Shown: piece after piece, positions 43,276-50,993 of the stretch | Layout: the number at the start of each line of letters is the position of its first letter | Numbering within the stretch: the first letter of the stretch is position 1 | From: an uncultured Paludibaculum sp. | Lineage (GTDB): Bacteria > Acidobacteriota > Terriglobia > Bryobacterales > Bryobacteraceae | Assembly: GCF_963665245.1 (NCBI RefSeq) | Contig: NZ_OY762269.1 | Span: 1,550,001-1,614,000 of the forward strand | DNA length: 64,000 nt | Direction of reading: 5' to 3' | Translations under genes and position numbers: made by a program | Notes under the pieces: generated by a model | The model's database searches: none | What the model was told of the DNA's origin: nothing | Seen by the model: the letters and a program-made list of their open reading frames with translations, nothing else

Positions 43276-43686
43276 TCATTCGAGTCCAAGGCGGCCGAGC
43301 AGATCTTCCACCTGCTCGGCCCCCACGTCCACCGGAGCCCTCATTTCCACCGGCGTCTCGCGAGTGTCGAACGCCTCGAACAACGCCATCTTGGCGATCG
43401 CATAGCGCTCGTTGTCAGCCAGCGGGCGTCCGTGCGCCTTTTCCCAGGTCTTTACGCTGGAGTTCGGCACCAGCACCAGCACCTCAAACCACGTCTTGCG
43501 GTCGCCGCTCACCGTGAACACGTGCTCGCGCAGGGCAAACCCTTCACGCATTCCCTCGTAGAAGTACTCATACGCGTAGCCGCTCATCGCCAGATAGTTC
43601 TTCTGCCGCCGGATCTGCGGTACGCCGCGCAGCGGCGCCGGACCCGAAGGTTTCTCGCGATGCACCAGCCCGCGTAGCCACTTCAT
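43276..43686 (-). CDS. hypothetical protein (136 aa)
   Basis: 136 residues, mixed alpha/beta, with 'NYLAMSGYAYEYFYEGMREGF' and 'DRKTWFEVLVLVPNSSVKTWEKAHGR' motifs and an acidic tail. No signal peptide, no membrane helix and no known catalytic residues. The start codon overlaps the stop of the DUF1080 protein gene (ATGA), and both read leftward, so they form an operon. No family assigned. Confidence 0.6.
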   Translation of the reverse strand: MKWLRGLVHREKPSGPAPLRGVPQIRRQKNYLAMSGYAYEYFYEGMREGFALREHVFTVSGDRKTWFEVLVLVPNSSVKTWEKAHGRPLADNERYAIAKMALFEAFDTRETPVEMRAPVDVGAEQVEDLLGRLGLE

Positions 43687-44468
43687 CGCTGTCCGCTGTC
43701 CTTCACCGGCTGTAGTTCGATCCTGCGTACGTAGACCTCGGCCGCTTCGCTCTGCACCTGAATCTTGCCCTGCGTGTGGTCGCCGTCAAACCCCTCGTTT
43801 ACTTTCACTCCATTCAGGTAGTACACCAGATGGCCTCCCTGCGCGATCACTTCGCTTCGGTTCCACTGGCCCACCGGCTTCTCCACATCCACCGGGCCCC
43901 GGTAGCCGAACGTATCGGTCCACTTGATGTCGCGGCCATACCAGTTCACACGGCCCGAGTCGCGTGTCACCCTAGGCGCGCCTTGTTGCCAGTAGAGCTG
44001 CTTGTCTTCCTTCGTGATCGCCTCCACGGTCATCTTCGGCTTGGCCGCACCCTTCACCATCAACATATCGCCTGTCCCGCCCTCGATCATCTGGTACTCG
44101 ATGGACTCCAGCCAGCCACTGCCCGCCGCTCCATCCACACCCGTTCCGTGCAGCAGGATGCCGCTGTCCCGTGCCTTGCCCACGCGAGGCGCCAGGTTCT
44201 CCTTGCCCCACTTCCACTCCACAATCAGGTGGTAGTCGCGATACTCTTTTTCCGTCGTCACCGCGCCCCACTCCGCGCCGCTGATGTGGATCATGCCATT
44301 GGCGACCGTGAAGACTTTCTTGGGATCCTCCCGGTGCGAGTCCTTCAGGAATACGTAGAAGTTCGTCAGATCCTTACCGTTGAACAGCTTGATCTTCTTC
44401 TCGGGCTTCACGGCGTCGGATGCCGTGGCGAGGCTGGCCACCAGCATTAGCAGTAGGGCGATGCGCAT
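43683..44468 (-). CDS. secreted DUF1080 protein (3-keto-disaccharide hydrolase/concanavalin-like fold)
   Basis: 261 residues with a signal peptide (MRIALLLMLVASLATA). The mature domain opens with 'IKLFNGKDLTNFYVF', the hallmark of DUF1080, followed by 'DYHLIVEWKWGKE', 'DSGILLHGTGVDG', 'ESIEYQMIEGGTGDMLMV' and 'NRSEVIAQGGHLVYYLNGVKVNEGFD'. The fold is a beta sandwich like concanavalin or GH16. One DUF1080 branch cleaves 3-keto-glycosides, so a role in glycan use outside the cytoplasm is possible. The start is set at the signal peptide; the frame continues open upstream but there is no coding support. A downstream hypothetical gene overlaps it. Confidence 0.82.
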   Translation of the reverse strand: MRIALLLMLVASLATASDAVKPEKKIKLFNGKDLTNFYVFLKDSHREDPKKVFTVANGMIHISGAEWGAVTTEKEYRDYHLIVEWKWGKENLAPRVGKARDSGILLHGTGVDGAAGSGWLESIEYQMIEGGTGDMLMVKGAAKPKMTVEAITKEDKQLYWQQGAPRVTRDSGRVNWYGRDIKWTDTFGYRGPVDVEKPVGQWNRSEVIAQGGHLVYYLNGVKVNEGFDGDHTQGKIQVQSEAAEVYVRRIELQPVKDSGQR

Positions 44469-44477
44469 ACTTTTATC

Positions 44478-45629
44478 ATGCGGGATCCGGACCCTGGGCT
44501 GCATCGGGGCATCGAACTTTTCAACCGCGGCGGGTACTTCGAAGCCCACGAGGCACTGGAGGCCGTGTGGCTGGGCGCGCCGCGCATCGATCGCTTCTTC
44601 CTTCAGTCCCTCATCCACATGGCCGTCGCCTGGCACCACGCCGTCCACGCCAATCGCCCCGGAGCTCTCAAGCAGGTCGACAAAGGCCTGCGCAAACTCG
44701 CCGGCTATCTGCCCGTCTGGCAGGGCATCGACACCCGCCGCCTCTACCTCGACGCGCAGACATGGCGCGCTCATTGGCAGGAGGGCTACAATCGGCGTGA
44801 AGACATGAGGGCCTGGGCAGCAATCGTCACCGTCGCCATCTCGTTCGCGCAGCCGCCGCCGAAGCTGAAGGACATCACGGCCGTCTGTGGCGATCAGGAG
44901 ATTCTCGAGTTCGGTCTCGAGTGCTCCCTCGACGAGCCCTGCCCCGTGTTCCTGGAACTCTCCTCCGTCGAAGTGGTCGGCGCCAAGGTATTCCTCACCG
45001 GAAACCTCCACACGCCCACCACCACCATTTCCACGCTTCTGCTGGCCAGTGAGGATGAGGGCAAAACGTGGATCGAGCCCGCGGCTCGCATTCGCGGCGC
45101 GGCCCTCGATCAGATCCAGTTCATCGACTTCGAGAACGGCTGGGCCTCCGGCAATGTCAGCGGCTCCCTGCCCAAGGATCCCTTCCTGCTCAAGACCACG
45201 GACGGCGGCAAGACCTGGCGCCGCGTCGTCCTGTTCGAGGATACGTTTTACGGTTCCATCGATCAGTTCTGGTTCGACTCCAAGACCCACGGCCTGATGG
45301 TTCTCAACCGCAAGGGCGCCCGCGGCGTGCCCTTCCAGAAGATGGAAACCATGACCGGCGGCGACTCCTGGATGACCCGCGAAGTCAGCCCCAAGGCCGT
45401 CCCGCCCATCCGTCCGAAAACAGCAGGCAACACCGACTGGCGCATCCGCACCGACACCGCCTCAAAGACGTTCCGTCTGGAGCGCCGCCAGGACGGCCGC
45501 TGGTCGCAGGTCTATGCCTTCCCCGTCACCGCCGGAGTCTGCAAACCCGATCCGCCCAGGCCCGTCCAACCGCCAGGCGACACCCCGCCGGCCGATGCGG
45601 TCAAACCCAAGGAACCGCCTCGCCAGTGA
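44478..45629 (+). CDS. DUF309 domain fused in frame to a secreted propeller-like protein
   Basis: 383 residues without a stop. Residues 1-105 form a DUF309 helical domain with 'FNRGGYFEAHEALEAVWL' (HEALE ... W) and 'FLQSLIHMAVAWHH'. From Met110 the sequence looks like a second protein: signal peptide 'MRAWAAIVTVAISFAQ' and a beta-propeller-like region with 'LASEDEGKTWIEPA', 'LLKTTDGGKTWRR' and 'TMTGGDSWMTREV', as in BNR/YCF48 proteins. Fusion of a cytoplasmic domain to a secreted one is odd; either this is a genuine fusion, or two genes share a frame with translation also starting at 44805. The GTG of the HyuB gene overlaps the stop. Confidence 0.65.
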   Translation: MRDPDPGLHRGIELFNRGGYFEAHEALEAVWLGAPRIDRFFLQSLIHMAVAWHHAVHANRPGALKQVDKGLRKLAGYLPVWQGIDTRRLYLDAQTWRAHWQEGYNRREDMRAWAAIVTVAISFAQPPPKLKDITAVCGDQEILEFGLECSLDEPCPVFLELSSVEVVGAKVFLTGNLHTPTTTISTLLLASEDEGKTWIEPAARIRGAALDQIQFIDFENGWASGNVSGSLPKDPFLLKTTDGGKTWRRVVLFEDTFYGSIDQFWFDSKTHGLMVLNRKGARGVPFQKMETMTGGDSWMTREVSPKAVPPIRPKTAGNTDWRIRTDTASKTFRLERRQDGRWSQVYAFPVTAGVCKPDPPRPVQPPGDTPPADAVKPKEPPRQ

Positions 45630-47158
45630 ATCGTCCCGACCCCATCGAGCTCGAGTTCTTCCGCCAACTCCTGGTCTCCATCCCGGAGGAGATGGGTGTC
45701 GTCCTCCGCAAGACCGCCTTCTCGGCCAATATCAAGGAGCGCCGCGACTACTCCTGCGCCGTCTACGATGCCCAGGCCCGCACCATCGCCATGGGCGACC
45801 ACATGCCCGTGCACCTTGGCGCCATGCCGCTTAGTGTCGAGCATGTCCTACGGCGCTTCCAACTCCGCCCCGGCGACGTCGCCATTGTCAACGATCCCTT
45901 CGCCGGCGGCACCCACCTGCCCGACATCACCGCCGTCGCGGGTGTCTTCCCCGAGAAGGCCAAACCTGCCGCGTTCTACGTCGCCGCCCGCGCCCACCAC
46001 TCCGATGTCGGTGGCATGAGCCCCGGCTCCATGCCGCTCGCCCGCGAGATCTATCAGGAAGGCCTCCGGTTGCCGCCCATTCTCCTGGTCCGCGAAGGTG
46101 TACTCGACGAAGGGCTTATGCGTCTCATCCTCGCCAACGTCCGCACGCCCGCCGAACGGGAAGGCGACCTGCTGGCGCAATGGATGTCGATGGAACGCGG
46201 CGCGGTGCGCCTCACCGAGGCCGTCACCCGCTATGGACTGCCGCGCCTCAACAGCAACATCACGGCGCTGGCGGACTATGCCGAACGCCGCATGGCGGCC
46301 GCGCTGCACGCCCTGCCCTCGGGTGTCTACGGCTTCGAGGATTCACTCGACGAGGGCGTCACGATTCGTGCGCGCATTACCCTCGGCGGAGGCCGTGCCA
46401 CGGTCGACTTCACCGGTACGGACGCCCAGGTGGCAGGACCCGTCAACGCCAACTACGCCATCACGCTCTCAGCGGTCTTCTATGTCTTCCGCTGCCTGCT
46501 CGAAGGCGATGTACCCGCCAACGCGGGTCTGCTGCGCCCCATCACGGTGATTGCGCCACCCGGCACCGTGGTCAACGCCAATCCGCCCGCCGCCATGGCC
46601 GCCGGCAATGTCGAAACCTCCCAGCGCATCACCGACGTCCTGCTTGGCGCTCTGTCCGCCGCCGCGCCCCATCTCATTCCCGCCGCCTCGCAGGGCACGA
46701 TGAATAACGTCAGCTTTGGGGGAGACGGCTTTGCCTGGTACGAGACCATTGCAGGCGGCATGGGAGCCGCGGACGATTGCGATGGTCAAAGCGCTGTCCA
46801 TACCCACATGACGAACTCGTGGAACACCCCCGTTGAGGCCTTCGAGCACAGCCACCCGGTGCGCGTCCGCGCATATCACGTGCGCCGTGGATCCGGCGGG
46901 GCCGGCCGTCATTGCGGCGGCGACGGTATCGTCCGCGAACTCGAGTTCCTGGCCCCGGCGGACGTCACAATCCTGGCCGATCGGCGTGTTCATCCTCCCT
47001 ATGGTCTTCAGGGCGGCCGGCCCGGAGCCCTGGGCCGTACCATCCTCCACAGAGGCGGGAAAGCCCGGCTGCTGCCCGGCAAGATCCGGGTCGATGTGCA
47101 ACCCGGTGATCGACTCAGAATTGAAACCCCGGGCGGCGGCGGCTTCGGGCTAGAATAG
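45626..47158 (+). CDS. hydantoinase B/oxoprolinase family protein
   Basis: 510 residues from a GTG overlapping the previous stop (GTGA). It matches the HyuB family: 'PIELEFFRQLLVSIPEEMGVVLRKTAFSANIKERRDYSCAVYD', 'GDHMPVHLGAMP', 'NDPFAGGTHLPDITAV', 'ARAHHSDVGGMSPGSMP', and a C-terminal 'HTHMTNSWNTPVEAFE...GGDGIVRELEFL'. HyuB subunits work with HyuA in ATP-dependent hydrolysis of hydantoins or 5-oxoproline. No HyuA gene is present in this window, so the partner must lie elsewhere or the protein acts alone. It is followed by two small membrane proteins. Confidence 0.9.
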   Translation: MNRPDPIELEFFRQLLVSIPEEMGVVLRKTAFSANIKERRDYSCAVYDAQARTIAMGDHMPVHLGAMPLSVEHVLRRFQLRPGDVAIVNDPFAGGTHLPDITAVAGVFPEKAKPAAFYVAARAHHSDVGGMSPGSMPLAREIYQEGLRLPPILLVREGVLDEGLMRLILANVRTPAEREGDLLAQWMSMERGAVRLTEAVTRYGLPRLNSNITALADYAERRMAAALHALPSGVYGFEDSLDEGVTIRARITLGGGRATVDFTGTDAQVAGPVNANYAITLSAVFYVFRCLLEGDVPANAGLLRPITVIAPPGTVVNANPPAAMAAGNVETSQRITDVLLGALSAAAPHLIPAASQGTMNNVSFGGDGFAWYETIAGGMGAADDCDGQSAVHTHMTNSWNTPVEAFEHSHPVRVRAYHVRRGSGGAGRHCGGDGIVRELEFLAPADVTILADRRVHPPYGLQGGRPGALGRTILHRGGKARLLPGKIRVDVQPGDRLRIETPGGGGFGLE

Positions 47159-47165
47159 AAACTTC

Positions 47166-47543
47166 GTGCCTCAAGAGTCTTACCGCTTCTCGCACCGGCA
47201 GTCCATGGGCCTCGTGTTTCTCGGAACACTCTTCGGAGTGGCGGCTCAGTATTTTATCAAGGTTAGTTTTGTTGGGATGAAGCAGATCACCATCCCTGCC
47301 CTCGCCACCAACTACCACCTCTGGGCCGGACTGGTTCTCTACGGCATCTTCACCGGGTTGCTGATTCTTGCCCTGCGTGACGGTGAATTGTCGCTGCTCT
47401 ACCCCGTCATCTCGCTCAACTATGTCTGGGTGACAATCCTCTCGGTGGTGGCCTTCGATGAGGCGATGAACTTCTATAAGGTCGGCGGTATAGCCGTCAT
47501 CTGTCTCGGTGTGGCCCTTCTTGGGAAAGGCCGCGACGAATGA
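47166..47543 (+). CDS. small EamA/SMR-type membrane protein, subunit 1
   Basis: 125 residues from a GTG. Four transmembrane helices ('MGLVFLGTLFGVAAQYFIKVS', 'HLWAGLVLYGIFTGLLILALRDG', 'LSLLYPVISLNYVWVTILSVVAF', 'GIAVICLGVALL') follow a short cytoplasmic segment. This is half of an EamA-type transporter, like ArnE/ArnF or paired SMR proteins. The stop overlaps the next gene's ATG (ATGA), and the partner has the same fold, so the two probably form a heterodimer. The substrate is unknown; ArnE/F-like pairs flip lipid-linked sugars. Confidence 0.75.
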   Translation: MPQESYRFSHRQSMGLVFLGTLFGVAAQYFIKVSFVGMKQITIPALATNYHLWAGLVLYGIFTGLLILALRDGELSLLYPVISLNYVWVTILSVVAFDEAMNFYKVGGIAVICLGVALLGKGRDE

Positions 47544-47890
47544 AGACCCCACTGTCTTCCATTCTCCTTGTATTTGCCGCCAGCTTCATTGGCAGTTTCG
47601 GAGCTGTGTTCCTTAAGTGGGGTGCCGGCGAACTCCATCGCGATCTTCGCTCTCTTATCTACAACTGGCGCCTCGCTGTCGGTATTGCTCTCTATCTTTT
47701 GTCTTTTGTTTTCTACTACATGGGCCTGCGCGTTGGAGAGTTGAGCGTTCTTTATCCCATGGTCGCGCTTGGTTACGTGTGGACCGTTGTCTGGTCGAAG
47801 TTATTCTTTGGCGAACCCTTCTCCCCCCGCAAGATCGGCGGTTTGGTCCTCATCGTCTGTGGTGTCGCGCTGCTCAAACTGGGAAACTGA
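47540..47890 (+). CDS. small EamA/SMR-type membrane protein, subunit 2
   Basis: 116 residues with four helices ('SSILLVFAASFIGSFGAVFLKWG', 'NWRLAVGIALYLLSFVFYYMGLRVG', 'LSVLYPMVALGYVWTVVWSKLFFG', 'IGGLVLIVCGVALLKLG'). 'GELSVLYPMVALGYVW' repeats the partner's 'GELSLLYPVISLNYVW', showing common ancestry. The tandem arrangement with ATGA coupling suggests two unequal halves of a transporter of the drug/metabolite type. It is convergent with nothing; the next gene, a histidine kinase, starts 164 bases later. Confidence 0.75.
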   Translation: MKTPLSSILLVFAASFIGSFGAVFLKWGAGELHRDLRSLIYNWRLAVGIALYLLSFVFYYMGLRVGELSVLYPMVALGYVWTVVWSKLFFGEPFSPRKIGGLVLIVCGVALLKLGN

Positions 47891-48053
47891 AAGCCCGGGG
47901 CGCGGACTGATCATTCACTTTTCTTCATTCAAAATCGAGCTCCGGTATAGTACATTGGTGCTTCCTGCCGGGCAAGAATATTTCTTGGTCTCGGGTAAAT
48001 CCCGGTATTCACCCTGCCAAGAATGATCGATAAGAAGTTGGGAGCTTCCGCGA

Positions 48054-50225
48054 ATGATGTCCGAGCGCCAAGTACGGGGCAATAAGAGGTCGCGGATTGT
48101 CGTTACCTCCACCCTGGTACTGACGCTTGGCCTGGCCGCCGCTGCCACTTTCTACCTGCGTCGGGATACCCCCAAGCTGCCCGCCGTCTGCATCATCGGC
48201 ACCGACAACGCCTTTCCTTACCACTACTTGAACAAATCGGGCGAGCCCGAAGGAATGATCGCCGATGTGCTCGAGGAGGCCGCTCGCCGCGCCCGCCTTC
48301 AGCTGGATTGGCGTCTCCACCGGGAAGGGCCGGCCAAGGCGCTCACCGACAAATCGGTTCAGGTGTGGCCGCTGCTCTCCTACCGCCCGGACTTCTGGCC
48401 CGCCTTCCATTTCACCCGGCCGTACATTCAGAACACCTATGTCCTGGTGACGACCGACCCCGACATCTCGACTCCGGAAGGAAGTCGCCGGGTACGTTCC
48501 ATCGCCATCGCCAATCTCCCTCTCATCAAGTCAGTGACGCACGCGGAGTTCCCGCAGGCAGAACTCGTCGGGAAGAAGAACCGGGAAGAGGCGCTCGCAG
48601 CGCTCTGCCTCGGCCAGGTGGAAGGAGTAGTCGTGGAATCGCGTGCGGCTCAGCGCGCGGCTCTGATTCGCCCGCCCGACTGCAGCGGTACGGAACTTCA
48701 CGCCATCGGGCTCGACCTGCCGTCCTCCCAACTGGGTTTGGCGTCCACGGCGGAGGGGGCGAAGCTCGCCGACCGCCTGCGCGTCGAGATCGAAGGGATG
48801 CTGTCCGACGGCAGCATGGCCCGCATCCTGCGCCGCTGGAACTATTACTACAGTGGCGAAGCCGAGACGATGTACCGCGCCCAGGAGGCCTACTCCGCCC
48901 GCCGCATCTCGCTGGTTCTGGCTGCGTTCCTGGGACTGCTCTCAATTCTCCTTTTCTTCTCCCTGGTCCGGATGCGTCGCGCCAAACGGGCCGCCCTGGC
49001 CGCCAATGCGGCTAAGTCGCAGTTCCTCGCCAATATGAGCCATGAGATCCGCACGCCGCTGCATGGCATTCTCGGCCTCTCCCAACTTCTGTCCGACACC
49101 CCTCTCCAGCCCGAACAGAAGGATCTGCTTGACATGATGCAGAACTCCGGCCGCGTGCTGGTCGGAATCGTAGACGACCTGCTCGACCTGTCCCGAATCG
49201 AGCGAGGCCGCCTGGTGGTTCAGACAGCGCCGATCCAGCCTGCCGGACTCATTCGCGACACACTCCGAGGCTTCGAGCCGCAGTTCAAAGCCAAGGGTGT
49301 GCGGCTCGAAGTCGAAGGACTCCAGAGCTTGCCTGCTCAGGCCCTTGGCGACCAGGTGCGCATCCGCCAGGTGCTCAGCAATCTCATCTCAAATGCCGTG
49401 AAGTTCACCGCGCGGGGCCTGGTCCGGGTGGAGGTGGCCTGCGACATGGAATCGCGCCCGCCCGTCGCCACCATCACCGTAGCCGACTCGGGCATTGGCA
49501 TCGCACCCGGGAAACAGGCCAGGATCTTCGAAAAGTTCGTGCAGGCAGACAGCAGCATCGGACGGCGCTTTGGCGGCACCGGACTCGGCCTTGCCATCGC
49601 CAAACAACTCGTCGAGGCCATGGGCGGAGCCATTGGTCTGTCCAGCATCGAGGGCCAGGGCGCCAGGTTCTGGTTCACGCTACCTCTGCCGCCCGCGCAC
49701 GGCGAGCCCTGCCCGGTTCCCGGATATCCCCAGGGTGACATTCTGATGCCAGCCCGCGGGGGAGACCAGCCCGCCGCGCGCATCCTGCTGGCAGAGGACA
49801 ACCCCGTCAACCAACGCATCGCAAAACGGCTGCTCGAACGCGCCGGCCACGAAGTCACGATCGCCAACGACGGCCACAGCGCCGTTCAGGCCTGGCAAAG
49901 GGAACGGTTCGATGCCGTCTTCATGGACTGCCAAATGCCCGGAATTGACGGCTACGAGGCGACCGGAGAGATCCGGAAGCTGGAAAATGGGCTCCGCCAC
50001 ACGCCCATCATCGCCCTCACCGCCGCCGCCATGGGTGGAGAGCGCGAGCGGTGCATCCGTGCCGGAATGGACGACTACCTTACGAAACCCATCGATCTGG
50101 CGGAGCTGAACCGCATCTTGAGCTCGTGGGTGGAACCCCGCGCCGGCTTTCGAAGCGCCGACGCCGCGCCGTCCTCAACGGTTTTCAGCGGCATTAGCGA
50201 CCGAACGCCCAATCAGGATGCCTGA
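48054..50225 (+). CDS. hybrid sensor histidine kinase with a periplasmic solute-binding domain
   Basis: 723 residues. An N-terminal anchor (about 15-35) is followed by a bacterial solute-binding family 3-like domain (about 45-280, 'AVCIIGTDNAFPYHYLNKSGEPEGMIADVLEEAARRARL'), as in BvgS-like sensors. Next are a second helix (about 282-305), HisKA with His329 in 'FLANMSHEIRTPLHG', HATPase_c ('NLISNAVKFTARG', 'DSGIGIAPG', 'GTGLGLAIAKQLVE') and a C-terminal receiver with Asp624 in 'FDAVFMDCQMPGIDG'. The gene probably senses a small molecule outside the cell and passes phosphate to an internal receiver, but no output gene is nearby. The end overlaps the convergent PAP2 gene by 51 bases. Confidence 0.92.
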   Translation: MMSERQVRGNKRSRIVVTSTLVLTLGLAAAATFYLRRDTPKLPAVCIIGTDNAFPYHYLNKSGEPEGMIADVLEEAARRARLQLDWRLHREGPAKALTDKSVQVWPLLSYRPDFWPAFHFTRPYIQNTYVLVTTDPDISTPEGSRRVRSIAIANLPLIKSVTHAEFPQAELVGKKNREEALAALCLGQVEGVVVESRAAQRAALIRPPDCSGTELHAIGLDLPSSQLGLASTAEGAKLADRLRVEIEGMLSDGSMARILRRWNYYYSGEAETMYRAQEAYSARRISLVLAAFLGLLSILLFFSLVRMRRAKRAALAANAAKSQFLANMSHEIRTPLHGILGLSQLLSDTPLQPEQKDLLDMMQNSGRVLVGIVDDLLDLSRIERGRLVVQTAPIQPAGLIRDTLRGFEPQFKAKGVRLEVEGLQSLPAQALGDQVRIRQVLSNLISNAVKFTARGLVRVEVACDMESRPPVATITVADSGIGIAPGKQARIFEKFVQADSSIGRRFGGTGLGLAIAKQLVEAMGGAIGLSSIEGQGARFWFTLPLPPAHGEPCPVPGYPQGDILMPARGGDQPAARILLAEDNPVNQRIAKRLLERAGHEVTIANDGHSAVQAWQRERFDAVFMDCQMPGIDGYEATGEIRKLENGLRHTPIIALTAAAMGGERERCIRAGMDDYLTKPIDLAELNRILSSWVEPRAGFRSADAAPSSTVFSGISDRTPNQDA

Positions 50226-50993
50226 GAACGCGCCGAAATAGATGTCCGACGCGAAGTGCCGTCGTGACGACACGCGCGACAGGCTCACGGCCGTCGCTGC
50301 CCCATACAGGGTAATGGCCAGCCACTTTGGACATTTGCGGTTCTGCGCAATCGCCGTGGCCACGGCGAACGAACTCAACGTATGCCCCGAGGGGAAGCTC
50401 GATCCGCCACTCCACAGGCTGCCCCGGCCGCCCGGCGCGTCAGGCCGTTCCCGCCAGAACACCCATTTCGTGGCATAAGTGACCAGCAACCCGTTGGCCA
50501 ACGCCTCCACGCCAGCCCGCCCCATCGATGTGGTGCCGGGGTTCCCGGTCGCATGACCCACCAGAGTGGTGATGCCCGCGCCAAGGCCCAGGCCGTAGCC
50601 CGCGCCCACCCGCGATATCCGCCCGCTCCACAGGACCTGATCGGCCGTATTGGGCAGCGAGTCGCTGATTCTCCGGTCGAGCGACTTCAGCCCCACGGTT
50701 CCGCCCACCAGCGGCACGGCCAACGTCCAGAACTGCCGCTGTGTCATGTGGAACGGCGACGTCCAGATTCGCTTCTGGTCCGCGCCCACATCCCGCAGGA
50801 ATCGCGTAGCTGGGTTCCCCGGTTGGTCCGCCGGTGCCATGGCGGCCGGCGCTGGTTCGGGCTCGCCCTCGGCCGCTACATCGACCGGCGTCTGCCCAAA
50901 GGCGGTCACACCGAGCAAAACACAACTAAACAACACCTGTCGTTTAGTCCAATTCCGGCGCGAGCCCTTAAACGACACTTGTTGGTTTAGCAC
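50175..50993 (-). CDS. PAP2 family phosphatase
   Basis: 272 residues from a GTG that shares a base with the upstream stop (TAGTG). It has a signal peptide or first helix (about 18-34) and several membrane segments. PAP2 signature motifs are present: 'KWVFWRERPDAPG' (K-x6-RP), 'SFPSGHTLSS' (PSGH) and 'SRVSSRRHFASDIYFG' (SR-x5-H-x3-D). Such enzymes remove phosphate from lipid phosphates or polyprenyl pyrophosphates at the membrane face. It is last in a leftward three-gene operon with a kinase-like secreted protein and an Omp85-like barrel, so lipid or envelope phosphates are likely substrates. This is inferred from context. Confidence 0.87.
   Translation of the reverse strand: MLNQQVSFKGSRRNWTKRQVLFSCVLLGVTAFGQTPVDVAAEGEPEPAPAAMAPADQPGNPATRFLRDVGADQKRIWTSPFHMTQRQFWTLAVPLVGGTVGLKSLDRRISDSLPNTADQVLWSGRISRVGAGYGLGLGAGITTLVGHATGNPGTTSMGRAGVEALANGLLVTYATKWVFWRERPDAPGGRGSLWSGGSSFPSGHTLSSFAVATAIAQNRKCPKWLAITLYGAATAVSLSRVSSRRHFASDIYFGAFSGILIGRSVANAAENR

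Noticed and set aside
43683..45290. Minus-strand frame extending the DUF1080 gene by 274 codons upstream
   Set aside because: The signal peptide at 44468 fixes the start, and the extension is antisense to the DUF309 gene.
45068..45625. Upstream extension of the HyuB frame
   Set aside because: It overlaps the DUF309-propeller gene in another frame and lacks HyuB similarity; the GTG at 45626 overlaps the upstream stop.
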